The position numbers were made by a program, and so were the translations under genes. The notes beneath the pieces are model-generated. The model searched no databases and was not told the DNA's origin. It saw only the letters and a list, made by a program, of their open reading frames with translations. Of a stretch of DNA of 64,000 nucleotides, positions 44,812 to 52,281 are shown piece by piece. The DNA is from Lachnospiraceae bacterium (GTDB taxonomy: Bacteria > Bacillota > Clostridia > Lachnospirales > Lachnospiraceae). Numbering within the stretch: position 1 is the first letter of the stretch; each line of letters begins with the position of its first letter. The stretch is from positions 99,594-163,593 of the forward strand of contig CAJTEW010000006.1 of assembly GCA_910575605.1 (NCBI GenBank), given 5' to 3'.

Positions 44812-44960
44812 TCGCTATCCCCCCATTTCCCATGCATCTCCTTTTTATTTTCCTGCCGGCACTTGCTCCACCATCTCATAAACTTGAGCTTAAACAGGAT
44901 AGAGATCACAAGCAGTACTAGAATCATGATCCACCAATACCATTCCAAACCTAAAAACAT
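44808..44960 (-). CDS. 50-residue single-pass membrane protein leading the ABC operon
   Basis: This short gene encodes 50 residues starting MFLGLEWYWWIMILVLLVIS, one strongly hydrophobic helix (about 7-23) and a basic, tryptophan-containing tail (KFMRWWSKCRQENKK). GGAGG lies seven to eight bases before the ATG. Its TGA overlaps the ATPase start (ATGA), the hallmark of a translated gene. It may be an accessory, regulatory or assembly peptide of the exporter. I do not recognise a named family. It is the first gene after the RR-type operator. Confidence 0.75.
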   Translation of the reverse strand: MFLGLEWYWWIMILVLLVISILFKLKFMRWWSKCRQENKKEMHGKWGDSE

Positions 44961-45008
44961 AATTGTTACCTCCTTGTTTTAAGGGCTATGCCCTCTTGAT
45001 GAGGTAAA

Positions 45009-45060
45009 AGTATAAAAATGTGTTGAAATCGGTGTGAGATCGCTGTGAAGTTGGTGTGAA
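45009..45060 (-). promoter_or_regulatory. Four-unit 11-bp tandem operator and -10 box of the ABC operon
   Basis: On the minus strand four consecutive 11-base units read TTCACACCAAC, TTCACAGCGAT, CTCACACCGAT and TTCAACACATT (45060-45017). They are followed two bases later by TATACT (45014-45009). No -35 hexamer is present. This is the pattern of PhoB/OmpR-class activators, whose direct repeats (11 bp in PhoB) replace the -35. The adjacent response regulator is the natural ligand, inferred from position. Confidence 0.7.
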
Positions 45061-45075
45061 ATCTTTTTTAAACGC

Positions 45076-45116
45076 AGAAAAAGAAAGGCTCTAATTTCTT
45101 TTTAGAAATCAAAGCC
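45076..45116 (-). terminator. Terminator after the sensor kinase gene
   Basis: On the minus strand the stem is GGCTTTGATTTC (45116-45105) with GAAATTAGAGCC (45098-45087), 12 pairs including two G-U, followed by TTTCTTTTTC. It separates the two-component genes from the ABC operon. Confidence 0.85.
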
Positions 45117-45135
45117 ATTCTGCAAGAAACGATTT

Positions 45136-46212
45136 TTATTTTACAATGGGAACAGAAAAGTAAAAAACAACACCTCCGGGTCGATTAGCTGCACCATAGG
45201 GCAAATTCTGCATGGACAAAATCTGTGCCACAATCGCAAGGCCCAGCCCTGAACCGTTATACTTAGAATTTTTGTCACGGTAAAATTTTGTCCAGATTTT
45301 AGGAAGGTTTTCCTGTGGGATTGGCGGTCCCTGGTTAAAAATTGAAAAATCCAGCATCCCGTTATTCTCTTTCAACGACAAATTCAAAATACCTCCTGGA
45401 TGGATATTTTGTTTTGCGTTGACGAGAAGATTGTTCAGTACCTGTTCCATCCGGCCTTTGTCTATATCTACATAGACCGGTTGCTTTGGCAGCTTGTATT
45501 GAAGTTCATAGTCCGTATACGGCATGTCAATTAGCAGGCGGCCGGCGACAGTTTCCAAAAACTCAACAAAATCAAAGCGTTCTGCGTGAAGCTGTGTGGC
45601 TCCATTTTCCAGTGCAGAAAGATCAAGCAGTGCTGTAATCAGACAGCTCATTTGTTCTACTTCAGCGATAATGATATCGGAATATTTCTGCCTTTTCTTC
45701 TCATCCAGCTCGTCCTGAAGCCCTTCGGCATAAGCCCGGATTATACCCAAAGGTGTTTTCATCTCATGAGAGAGGTCGTCCACTAGTTCTTTGCGTTCCT
45801 CCAATAGACGCTTTTCCTGCTTCATATCTTTTTCGAGCTGAAAATTCGCAGCCTGCAGTTGTGAAAGAGCCTGTTGCAAATTTTGTGCCATTTTATTGAG
45901 GCTTTGGGATAACTGTCCAAACTCGTCATTTGTATGGATTTCGCAGGGAGAGGAAAAGTCAAGCTGTGCCATCTTTCGAGCCGCCTGGCTTATCTTATCA
46001 ATGGGCTTTGAAATAAAACGTCCCATTAAATAATCAACTGCCATAACCAGCAATGTAACAAAGCAAAGCCAGAGAAGCAAGGAGAAATCCTGTTCAATAG
46101 GCAGCCTTGTTGATATGACATAAGAAATAATCAAGATAATTCCCGCTATTTTGGAAATCATAATGATTCTTTTGCGGACTGTCCGCAGAGAGAGGCTGTC
46201 CTTAATCTTCAT
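45136..46212 (-). CDS. Sensor histidine kinase with almost no external sensor domain
   Basis: The 358-residue kinase has two membrane helices (about 17-34 and 44-63) with only about nine residues between them, then HAMP (about 60-115), a coiled coil, the H-box LSHEMKTPLGIIRAYAEGL and ATPase motifs (N: LNNLLVNAKQNI; G: GSGLGLAIV). The lack of an outer domain fits intramembrane sensing or partner-derived input, possibly from the transporter. Its start overlaps the regulator's end by four bases (ATGA). It is likely to phosphorylate the regulator encoded before it. Confidence 0.92.
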   Translation of the reverse strand: MKIKDSLSLRTVRKRIIMISKIAGIILIISYVISTRLPIEQDFSLLLWLCFVTLLVMAVDYLMGRFISKPIDKISQAARKMAQLDFSSPCEIHTNDEFGQLSQSLNKMAQNLQQALSQLQAANFQLEKDMKQEKRLLEERKELVDDLSHEMKTPLGIIRAYAEGLQDELDEKKRQKYSDIIIAEVEQMSCLITALLDLSALENGATQLHAERFDFVEFLETVAGRLLIDMPYTDYELQYKLPKQPVYVDIDKGRMEQVLNNLLVNAKQNIHPGGILNLSLKENNGMLDFSIFNQGPPIPQENLPKIWTKFYRDKNSKYNGSGLGLAIVAQILSMQNLPYGAANRPGGVVFYFSVPIVK

Positions 46213-46877
46213 ACCGCCACCTCAAATTTATAGCCGGAACGAATCAGCGTCACAATATGCTTTCCCTCGTCACCTAATTTTTTGCGAAGGGTTTTGATAT
46301 GTGTGTCAACTGTTCTGGTCAACCCTTCAAAGTCGTATCCCCATATCCGATTTAACAACTGCTCACGGCTAAAGATTTGTCCAGGGTTTACCATAAAGAA
46401 GTAAAGAAGTTCATACTCCTTATGGGTCAGCACGATTTCTTGTCCATCCACAAAAACCTTATGGGAGGCTGGAGCAAGAGAGATTTTTCCCGCGTTCATG
46501 GTATCAATAAGAAGCGCAGAAGAACGCCGCAGTAAAGCGTTTGCTTTTGCCAAAAGCACCTTTGGACTAAATGGTTTTGTCATATAGTCGTCGGCACCTA
46601 AATCGTAGCCTTTTAGTTTGTCATATTCGCTCTCTTTGGCAGTCAGCATAATAATAGGGAGACTGCTCATTTCTCTTGCCATTTTACAAACTGAAAAACC
46701 GTCAAGATGTGGCATCATAATATCCAGTATCATTAAATCCATTGGGTTATTTTTTAATATCATCAAAGCGTCCACACCATCATCTGCCGTAAAACAGGTA
46801 TGACCACCACGCTGCATATATTCGGCAATAATGTCTTGCATATTTTTTTCATCTTCCACAATCAAAATATTTGCCAT
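46209..46877 (-). CDS. OmpR/PhoB-class response regulator
   Basis: The 222-residue regulator has a receiver domain with phosphorylatable Asp in MDLMILDIMMPHLDG, Lys in YMTKPFSP and a winged-helix C-terminal domain with EYELLYFFMVNPGQIFSREQ and TRTVDTHIKTLRKKL recognition helix. It is the first gene of the two-gene signalling operon. The four 11-bp direct repeats upstream of the ABC operon are its probable target. GGGGGCACC precedes the ATG. Confidence 0.95.
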   Translation of the reverse strand: MANILIVEDEKNMQDIIAEYMQRGGHTCFTADDGVDALMILKNNPMDLMILDIMMPHLDGFSVCKMAREMSSLPIIMLTAKESEYDKLKGYDLGADDYMTKPFSPKVLLAKANALLRRSSALLIDTMNAGKISLAPASHKVFVDGQEIVLTHKEYELLYFFMVNPGQIFSREQLLNRIWGYDFEGLTRTVDTHIKTLRKKLGDEGKHIVTLIRSGYKFEVAV

Positions 46878-46987
46878 GTAGAGGTGCCCCCTTTCAGTTA
46901 GTTGGTTTGACAGGATGAAACATCCAATTTTCTGCTTCCTTCTTTGAGCATCATACAGCCCATGTTTATATCCTTGCCAATGTTTTT

Positions 46988-47016
46988 ATTATATTTTATC
47001 TGCTCGAAGAATACAA
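46988..47016 (-). promoter_or_regulatory. Promoter of the two-component operon
   Basis: On the minus strand TTGTAT (47016-47011), 17 bases, TATAAT (46993-46988), giving a leader of about 105 bases before the regulator. Confidence 0.65.
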
Positions 47017-47044
47017 GGCAGGAAATTTTAAGGATTGCCGTGAC

Positions 47045-47073
47045 TTTACATGATTTTAATAATCTGCTATGAT
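47045..47073 (+). promoter_or_regulatory. Promoter of the SGNH hydrolase gene, possibly leaderless
   Basis: TTTACA (47045-47050), 17 bases, TATGAT (47068-47073) with TGC before it. Transcription would begin at about 47080, exactly at the ATG. Confidence 0.6.
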
Positions 47074-47079
47074 AAAAAT

Positions 47080-48111
47080 ATGAAAGCTATTAAAAAAATT
47101 TTAAAAAAACTATATAGCATAGTCTGCATATGCCTGTTACTGTCAGTTATGCTGGTGTGTTTTGTACAGGCGGGAGAAAGTGATATAAAGGAGAATAGTG
47201 TCATTTTTTGTGCAGCATTTGGAGACAGCATTGCAAAGGGTTATGGAGGACGCGGCAGTGAGGATTTAAAGAGCTATTCAGAGCTTCTTGCGGAAAAAAT
47301 ATCCGAAGAAACAGGACGTTGTGCAGAATGTAGGAAGCACGCAAAAAATGGACTGGATTCGGCAAGACTTAATTCTGTAATTTTTGATACAGATGATGCA
47401 GTCTCGGATATGGAAGCCGCTGATATTCTTACTTTAACAATTGGCGCAAATGATTTGATGCAGGAATTTAAAGGAGCGGCCCAGGAGGTTTTGGGGACAG
47501 AACGTAAGTTTGTAAGCGCGTATGATGCAATGGACGCACTTATGGAAGGTGTGGAAGAAAATCCACTTCTGATTATGAAGGTCCTTGATGTGCTGAACAA
47601 CTGGGACTATGATGATTTTGAAGAGCATTGGGTTCTTGCGATGGAGAGAATCTCTGCGCACAGAAAGGAGTCTTCGCAGCTTATTGTGACAAATATTTAT
47701 AATCCGGTCAGCGGGTTTGAGCTGCCGGGCAGCATGAATCAGATTGTTGACGACATAATTTTGAATATGAACGAAATTATGTACCAGTATGCAAAAGAGT
47801 ATGATTACTATGTAGTGGATTTATTTGCGTCGGATATCTGTAATTACCTTCAGGAGGACGGACTGCATCCAAACCAGGAAGGGCAGGAGAAGATTGCTTC
47901 ATTGGTATTAGAAAAGGTTGATACAGGAAGATTTATGGGAGAACCAGAAAAGGAGATAAAGGAGGAACCCAGACCTGAGCGGACTGTGAGGCAACGGTTC
48001 AGTCTGTGGAATGTATTTGGTCCAGTTCCATTTCTTCTGGCGGCACTTTTTTTACTGATGGTTGTCCTTTTAGTTCTTTGGCGTGGGATTAGAAAGAGGA
48101 AAAAACCATAA
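47080..48111 (+). CDS. Secreted, membrane-tethered SGNH/GDSL hydrolase
   Basis: The 343-residue protein has an N-terminal signal or membrane segment (about 9-30), an SGNH-type esterase domain with block I AAFGDSIAKGYGG (Ser), block III LTIGANDLM (Asn) and block V DGLHPNQEGQEKIA (Asp and His), then a C-terminal membrane helix (about 313-335) and basic tail. It faces outside and may remove acyl or acetyl groups from surface polymers or dietary glycans. A start at 47050 is in frame but lies within the promoter; no ribosome binding site precedes 47080. Confidence 0.83.
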   Translation: MKAIKKILKKLYSIVCICLLLSVMLVCFVQAGESDIKENSVIFCAAFGDSIAKGYGGRGSEDLKSYSELLAEKISEETGRCAECRKHAKNGLDSARLNSVIFDTDDAVSDMEAADILTLTIGANDLMQEFKGAAQEVLGTERKFVSAYDAMDALMEGVEENPLLIMKVLDVLNNWDYDDFEEHWVLAMERISAHRKESSQLIVTNIYNPVSGFELPGSMNQIVDDIILNMNEIMYQYAKEYDYYVVDLFASDICNYLQEDGLHPNQEGQEKIASLVLEKVDTGRFMGEPEKEIKEEPRPERTVRQRFSLWNVFGPVPFLLAALFLLMVVLLVLWRGIRKRKKP

Positions 48112-48134
48112 AAGCAAGATTGGGGGATGGATAA

Positions 48135-48404
48135 ATGGCTATAGGAAAAAGGGAGGGTCTGCATCAGATTAAATTATCAGAGGCCCAGAAGAAAAAGCTG
48201 AATGAGGAAATAAAAGCATTTTATCTGGACGAGCGGGGAGAAGAGATTGGTATAATTGAACAGATGCAGCTTCTGGACTTATTTGAACAGAAGCTGGCTC
48301 CGGTTATTTATAATAAGGCTCTTGACGACGCAAAAAGGTGGTATAGCCAAATGATGGACAATCTGGAATCTGATTTCTATGCCCTTTATAAAAATGAAAG
48401 CTAA
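48135..48404 (+). CDS. DUF2164 family protein
   Basis: The 89-residue soluble protein starts AIGKREGLHQIKLSEAQKKK and has the EIGIIEQMQLLDLFEQKLAP and YNKALDDAKRWYSQMMDN pattern of DUF2164, a small family of unknown function. The GGGGGATGG upstream may serve as ribosome binding site. It follows the SGNH gene by 23 bases without a terminator, so the two are probably co-transcribed. Confidence 0.7.
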   Translation: MAIGKREGLHQIKLSEAQKKKLNEEIKAFYLDERGEEIGIIEQMQLLDLFEQKLAPVIYNKALDDAKRWYSQMMDNLESDFYALYKNES

Positions 48405-48429
48405 TTTTACCGGGCAGGATTGTTTCGAC

Positions 48430-49287
48430 TTAGTAGCGAAGCTTTATGTTAGAGAGAGTTACGTCTGCCGAATAGCCTTTTGTGTGGAGCATATATTCCA
48501 TTCCGCTTTTTGCAAGATCAATATGATTCTGCGGTGCAACCATGATCTCCTGTATGGGAAGATTTCCTTCGCTTAAGGGGATTTCAATATAGGGAAGCAT
48601 GAAACCGTCCTTAGGACGGAAATGTACGGCAGTATCCTTTTGACGTTTAAAGATAAACCGGTATTCCTGTTCCTCTGCAAAGCCATCCTGCTTGAAAAAC
48701 ATGGCGTAAACCTCTGCCATTTTCTGAAATTTTCTGCAGGCTTTTAGATAACTTGGATCCTGACGGCTGCGGCTTCCAGCTTCCAAAATTTCGTTTAACG
48801 GCATCCGAAGAAGATCCGGCAGATAACTGCAGAGATTTTTGCGGATCAGCTGTTTTTGCTTTTTCGTGTCATAAACAACAAGGCCGTGATATGCTATTTC
48901 AGCGGCCTCTTCTATTCTTGCAATAATTTCATCGCTTCGAAAGCCTATGTTATAACCGGTTTTATTTCCAAATTCCGACCACATGGTGATACTGTCCTGG
49001 CATTTTGAAAAGGAGAGGACAAAATATTCCCGGTTTTTCTCTTTTTCGGCATATACAGAATCTGCAAGGAACATTTCGTTCAAAGCAGGACTTTTTATAT
49101 TTTCCCGGCACACTTCGTCAATAATTCCCTGAATATGAAAAAATTCATTTGGGTCGTTTAAAAAATCACTTTTTGTTGCCCAGAAACAATTATAATTTAA
49201 AATCCCGTTGATTCCATTGCTCTTTGTGTAGTGGTACAGGATACTTCCCTTTTCTGCCTGCGCAAGCTTTACCTGTCTGCCGGACAT
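48430..49287 (-). CDS. DUF2971 domain protein
   Basis: The 285-residue protein begins with the DUF2971 hallmark KGSILYHYTKSNGINGILNY, then FWATKSDFLNDPNEF and YFVLSFSKCQDSITMWSEFG. The family is widespread in bacteria and often lies in accessory or defence-like regions; its biochemical role is unknown. AGGAGG lies eight bases before the ATG. It is convergent with the DUF2164 gene and divergent from nothing obvious; the 70 bases between it and the YciI gene carry no strong promoter. Confidence 0.85.
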   Translation of the reverse strand: MSGRQVKLAQAEKGSILYHYTKSNGINGILNYNCFWATKSDFLNDPNEFFHIQGIIDEVCRENIKSPALNEMFLADSVYAEKEKNREYFVLSFSKCQDSITMWSEFGNKTGYNIGFRSDEIIARIEEAAEIAYHGLVVYDTKKQKQLIRKNLCSYLPDLLRMPLNEILEAGSRSRQDPSYLKACRKFQKMAEVYAMFFKQDGFAEEQEYRFIFKRQKDTAVHFRPKDGFMLPYIEIPLSEGNLPIQEIMVAPQNHIDLAKSGMEYMLHTKGYSADVTLSNIKLRY

Positions 49288-49357
49288 GATACGATTCCTC
49301 CTTTAAATGATACCATGCCATTATTTTATCATATTTTTACAGTTATTGGTATAAAAA

Positions 49358-49657
49358 TTACAGCAAGTAATTATTTTCCCGGTTTGCAATCTGTAAGCCA
49401 ACTAATTTATAGGAAGCATATCCTCCTGTAACCAAGGGCTCTGCTTTACAAATTTCCTCCGCTTCTTTACGACTTTCTGTTTTTAGGATATACATACCTG
49501 CCATTCCCGGATAGCCGTGAAATACACCGCAGATTTCTATCTTTCCTTCATTGTCCAGCTTTCTTATGTTCTCAACGTGTTCCATAATTACGCTTTTTGT
49601 TATTTTATTGTAGGATTTCTTTTTCTCAATCATCATCATATACATCATTTTTTCCAT
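49358..49657 (-). CDS. YciI-like protein
   Basis: The 99-residue protein fits the YCII-related family: a ferredoxin-like fold with MMMIEKKKSYNKITKSVIME, HVENIRKLDNEGKIEICGVF and EAEEICKAEPLVTGGYASYK. Family members bind small molecules or act as hydrolases, but most are uncharacterised. AAGGAG lies eight bases before the ATG. It is divergent from a WYL-type regulator, which may control it. Confidence 0.78.
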   Translation of the reverse strand: MEKMMYMMMIEKKKSYNKITKSVIMEHVENIRKLDNEGKIEICGVFHGYPGMAGMYILKTESRKEAEEICKAEPLVTGGYASYKLVGLQIANRENNYLL

Positions 49658-49674
49658 ACCATATTCTCCTTTAC

Positions 49675-49702
49675 ATTTTATGTTTTATGATTTTTTATGC
49701 AA
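49675..49702 (-). promoter_or_regulatory. Promoter of the YciI-like gene
   Basis: On the minus strand TTGCAT (49702-49697), 16 bases, TAAAAT (49680-49675). Confidence 0.5.
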
Positions 49703-49768
49703 GCTATGAACAGTTTCCATTTTGGCATATGAGGCACTGCGTGGTTTTGGTTTAGTGCTATATTGCAT

Positions 49769-49813
49769 TTGGAATATAAATAGTTTATCATAAAATAGTG
49801 ACAAGAGCTGTCA
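49769..49813 (+). promoter_or_regulatory. Promoter and TGACA-N5-TGTCA palindrome of the WYL gene
   Basis: TTGGAA (49769-49774), 16 bases and TAAAAT (49791-49796), then TGACA and TGTCA (49799-49803, 49809-49813) at the likely start point. The palindrome could be an autoregulatory site; this is inference. Confidence 0.45.
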
Positions 49814-49835
49814 TTATTCGGAAAGGAGTTTGAAA

Positions 49836-50789
49836 ATGTCAAAAGCAGAACGGCTTATTGAAATGATGATAACAATAAATGCAAAAAAGGATTTTACAGT
49901 AGGTGAATTAGCAAATGAATTTTCTGTATCAAAAAGAACAATACTGCGGGACCTAAAGGAATTAGAACAAGCTGGTTTTCCTCTTTACTCCGAAGTTGGG
50001 GCAGCGGGTGGTTATCATATTTTGAAAGAATGTATTTTGCCGCCTATTGCTTTTTCAGAAAGCGAGGCAAAAGCTATATTCTTTGCCTGTCAAGCCTTGC
50101 AGTTCTACCGTGACCTGCCTTTTGAGCAGGAAACAATATCCGTTCTAAAAAAGTTTTTGAATTGTCTGCCATTAGATATACAAAACAGTATTATGCAGAT
50201 GCAGAACAAGGTAGTATTTTGGATTCCAGACAGGCATTGTGATTCACCATTGCTTAAATCGATATTTTTTGTAGCTCTAAATCATCATGCCGCAACAATA
50301 CGGTATTCGTCAACATATTCTGAAAGTATGCGTACAATTATACCTGTTGGTTTATATGCTATGAATGGACTCTGGTATTGCCCCGCTTATTGTACAACTG
50401 CAAAGCAAATCAGAGTATTCCGAGTTGACCGTATCAAAGAAATTATAGAGGAAAAGCCTTATCCAAAAGGGAGATATCCTATTCCTGCGTCTGTTCAGGA
50501 ATATCTTGAAAGAACAGAGGTTAAAAAGGATTACCACATGAAAATCCAACTGACAGAGATAGGTGTTAAGCGCTGTGAAAGTGAATGCTTACTTGCAGGC
50601 GGATTAAAAAGATTTCCAACAGGGGGCGGAATAATCGATATGGAAATAAACCACGCCGCTTTAGAATGGGCTGCAGATTATATTTTACCATTTGGGAACA
50701 ATGCCACTGTGTTAGAACCAGTGGAGCTAACAGAGATTATGCAGAAAAAAGTATATGAATTATATCAGCATTATTGCAAATCAGAATGA
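49836..50789 (+). CDS. YafY-type WYL-domain transcription factor
   Basis: The 317-residue protein has an N-terminal helix-turn-helix (residues 5-60: VGELANEFSVSKRTILRDLK) and a WYL domain with PVGLYAMNGLWYCPAYCTTAKQIRVFRVDRI, followed by a C-terminal extension. WYL regulators bind ligands or nucleic acids and often repress DNA damage, defence or metabolic genes. ATG 49836 lies seven bases after AAGGAG; the TTG two codons earlier is less likely. It is divergent from the YciI gene. Its base composition is more AT-rich than the chromosome's core genes. Confidence 0.88.
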   Translation: MSKAERLIEMMITINAKKDFTVGELANEFSVSKRTILRDLKELEQAGFPLYSEVGAAGGYHILKECILPPIAFSESEAKAIFFACQALQFYRDLPFEQETISVLKKFLNCLPLDIQNSIMQMQNKVVFWIPDRHCDSPLLKSIFFVALNHHAATIRYSSTYSESMRTIIPVGLYAMNGLWYCPAYCTTAKQIRVFRVDRIKEIIEEKPYPKGRYPIPASVQEYLERTEVKKDYHMKIQLTEIGVKRCESECLLAGGLKRFPTGGGIIDMEINHAALEWAADYILPFGNNATVLEPVELTEIMQKKVYELYQHYCKSE

Positions 50790-50868
50790 TAAGTATGTAT
50801 GAATTTGGAGAGATAGACTAAAGAATTGAGGAGAAGCAGAGGTTTCTTCACAGTTGATTTTTTTTCTT

Positions 50869-50910
50869 AAAGTATCGGAGCATTCGATTGATGCCGTTAC
50901 TTTTTTTCTT
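50869..50910 (+). terminator. Terminator after the WYL gene, overlapping the next promoter
   Basis: AAAGTA (50869-50874) pairs with TACTTT (50898-50903), and inner CGG/CCG-type pairs extend the stem, followed by a T-rich run to 50910. It overlaps the -35 of the XRE gene and could double as an operator. Confidence 0.55.
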
Positions 50911-50916
50911 TATAAT
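50888..50916 (+). promoter_or_regulatory. Promoter of the XRE-ABC cassette
   Basis: TTGATG (50888-50893), 17 bases and TATAAT (50911-50916), 38 bases before the start codon. Confidence 0.65.
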
Positions 50917-50953
50917 GTATTTATAGAAAATAATGATTTAGGAGAAAGGCAGT

Positions 50954-52084
50954 ATGTATGAACTGAATTTGGCAGATAATATTACAAGACTGCGGCATGA
51001 GAGAAGAATTACCCAGGAGGAGCTGGCGGATTTTCTGGGGGTTACAAAAGCATCCGTTTCCAAATGGGAAAATGCCCAGAGCATACCGGATCTTTTGCTT
51101 CTGCTTCAGCTGGCGGCATTCTTTGATATAACAATTGACCAGCTTCTAGGGTATGAGCCTCAGCTTTCCAGAGAGCAAATCCGCTGTTTTTATGCGGAAT
51201 TATCCAAAGATTTTGCCATCCGGCCGTCTGGCGAAGTGTTTCAGAAGATCCGTTCGCTGGTTCACAGATATTATTCCTGTTACCCATTTCTTTTGCAGCT
51301 TTGTCTATTGTATTTGAATCATTTTATGCTGGAGAAGACCCCAGAAGGCCGCCAGATACTTCTTGAGGAGGCGTGCGCATGGTGTGGGCACATTATGGAA
51401 AACTGCAGCGATGTGGGAGTATGCAGCGACGCTTTGGTGCTAAAAGCGGCAATCCAGCTCCAGCTTGGCCGGGCGGCGGAGGTGATTGAGGCGCTGGAGC
51501 CGTCTGCAGATCCTGGGAAGCTTGCGGGACAGGAGAGTGCGATCCTTACAAAGGCGTACCAGATGACAGGAGAAACGAAAAAAGCAAAAGGGTATATCCA
51601 GATGAAGGAGTATCTGGATCTTGTGAATCTGGCAGGGGATGGGATATTGTCATTGTCTCTTTATGAAAATGACATTGAACGATGTGAAGAAACGATCAGG
51701 CGGATAAAAGGCGTGATGGAAACGTATCAGTTGGAAGGGCTTCATCCAAATCTTGGGGCTCAGTTTTATTATCAGTCCGCCCTGGTTTATGGGGTGAATG
51801 AAAAGGAAGAGAAGGCATTAGAAGCCCTTGAAGGCTTTGTGGAATGTGTCAGAAAGCTTTTGGAAGCAGAGCAGGTTGTCCTTCACGGAGACAAATATTT
51901 TCATCTGGTGGATGCATGGATGGAAAATCTGCCGTTGGGAAAGACAGCTCCACGGGATAAGAGTGTTGTAAGACAGAATCTGGGAGATTATTTCCGTCAT
52001 CCCGCCTTTGAAGGAATAAAAGAAACAAGCGAATTTGAAAGACTTGTACAAAGACTGACGAAAGGAGGCGAAAATAATGCCTGA
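50954..52084 (+). CDS. XRE-family regulator with helical C-terminal domain
   Basis: The 376-residue protein starts with a Cro/CI-type helix-turn-helix (residues 8-63; ITQEELADFLGVTKASVSKW) and continues with a long helical domain rich in TPR-like pairs (ESAILTKAYQMTGETKKAKG and similar). That domain may sense a peptide, as in Rgg/PlcR-like regulators, though this is inference. It overlaps the next gene by eight bases, so it is part of an operon with a small membrane protein and an ABC exporter. AGGAGAAAGG precedes the ATG. Confidence 0.88.
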   Translation: MYELNLADNITRLRHERRITQEELADFLGVTKASVSKWENAQSIPDLLLLLQLAAFFDITIDQLLGYEPQLSREQIRCFYAELSKDFAIRPSGEVFQKIRSLVHRYYSCYPFLLQLCLLYLNHFMLEKTPEGRQILLEEACAWCGHIMENCSDVGVCSDALVLKAAIQLQLGRAAEVIEALEPSADPGKLAGQESAILTKAYQMTGETKKAKGYIQMKEYLDLVNLAGDGILSLSLYENDIERCEETIRRIKGVMETYQLEGLHPNLGAQFYYQSALVYGVNEKEEKALEALEGFVECVRKLLEAEQVVLHGDKYFHLVDAWMENLPLGKTAPRDKSVVRQNLGDYFRHPAFEGIKETSEFERLVQRLTKGGENNA

Positions 52085-52280
52085 TATAAAAGAATTCATA
52101 CCATTTTTGATTCCATTGGTGATTGTGCAGATGGTATTGCTCGTTTATACGCTTTATCACATTCTGACGCATAAAACTTATAAGCGTGGAAGCCGGGGAC
52201 TTTGGCTTATTGTCACGCTGGCCGGGATGCAGTTTATCGGCCCGATTCTTTATTTCCTGCTGGGGAGGGAGGAGAGCTGA
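52077..52280 (+). CDS. PLDc_N small membrane protein (YxlE-like)
   Basis: The 67-residue protein has two membrane helices (about 9-31 and 43-62) and the PLDc_N pattern WLIVTLAGMQFIGPILYFLL. In B. subtilis the YxlE member lies in the sigY operon next to the YxlF/YxlG ABC exporter and represses SigY. Here it overlaps the XRE regulator gene and is followed by an ABC ATPase and permease, the same neighbour set with a different regulator type. The start follows AAAGGAGG inside the upstream gene. Confidence 0.85.
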   Translation: MPDIKEFIPFLIPLVIVQMVLLVYTLYHILTHKTYKRGSRGLWLIVTLAGMQFIGPILYFLLGREES

Positions 52281-52281
52281 T

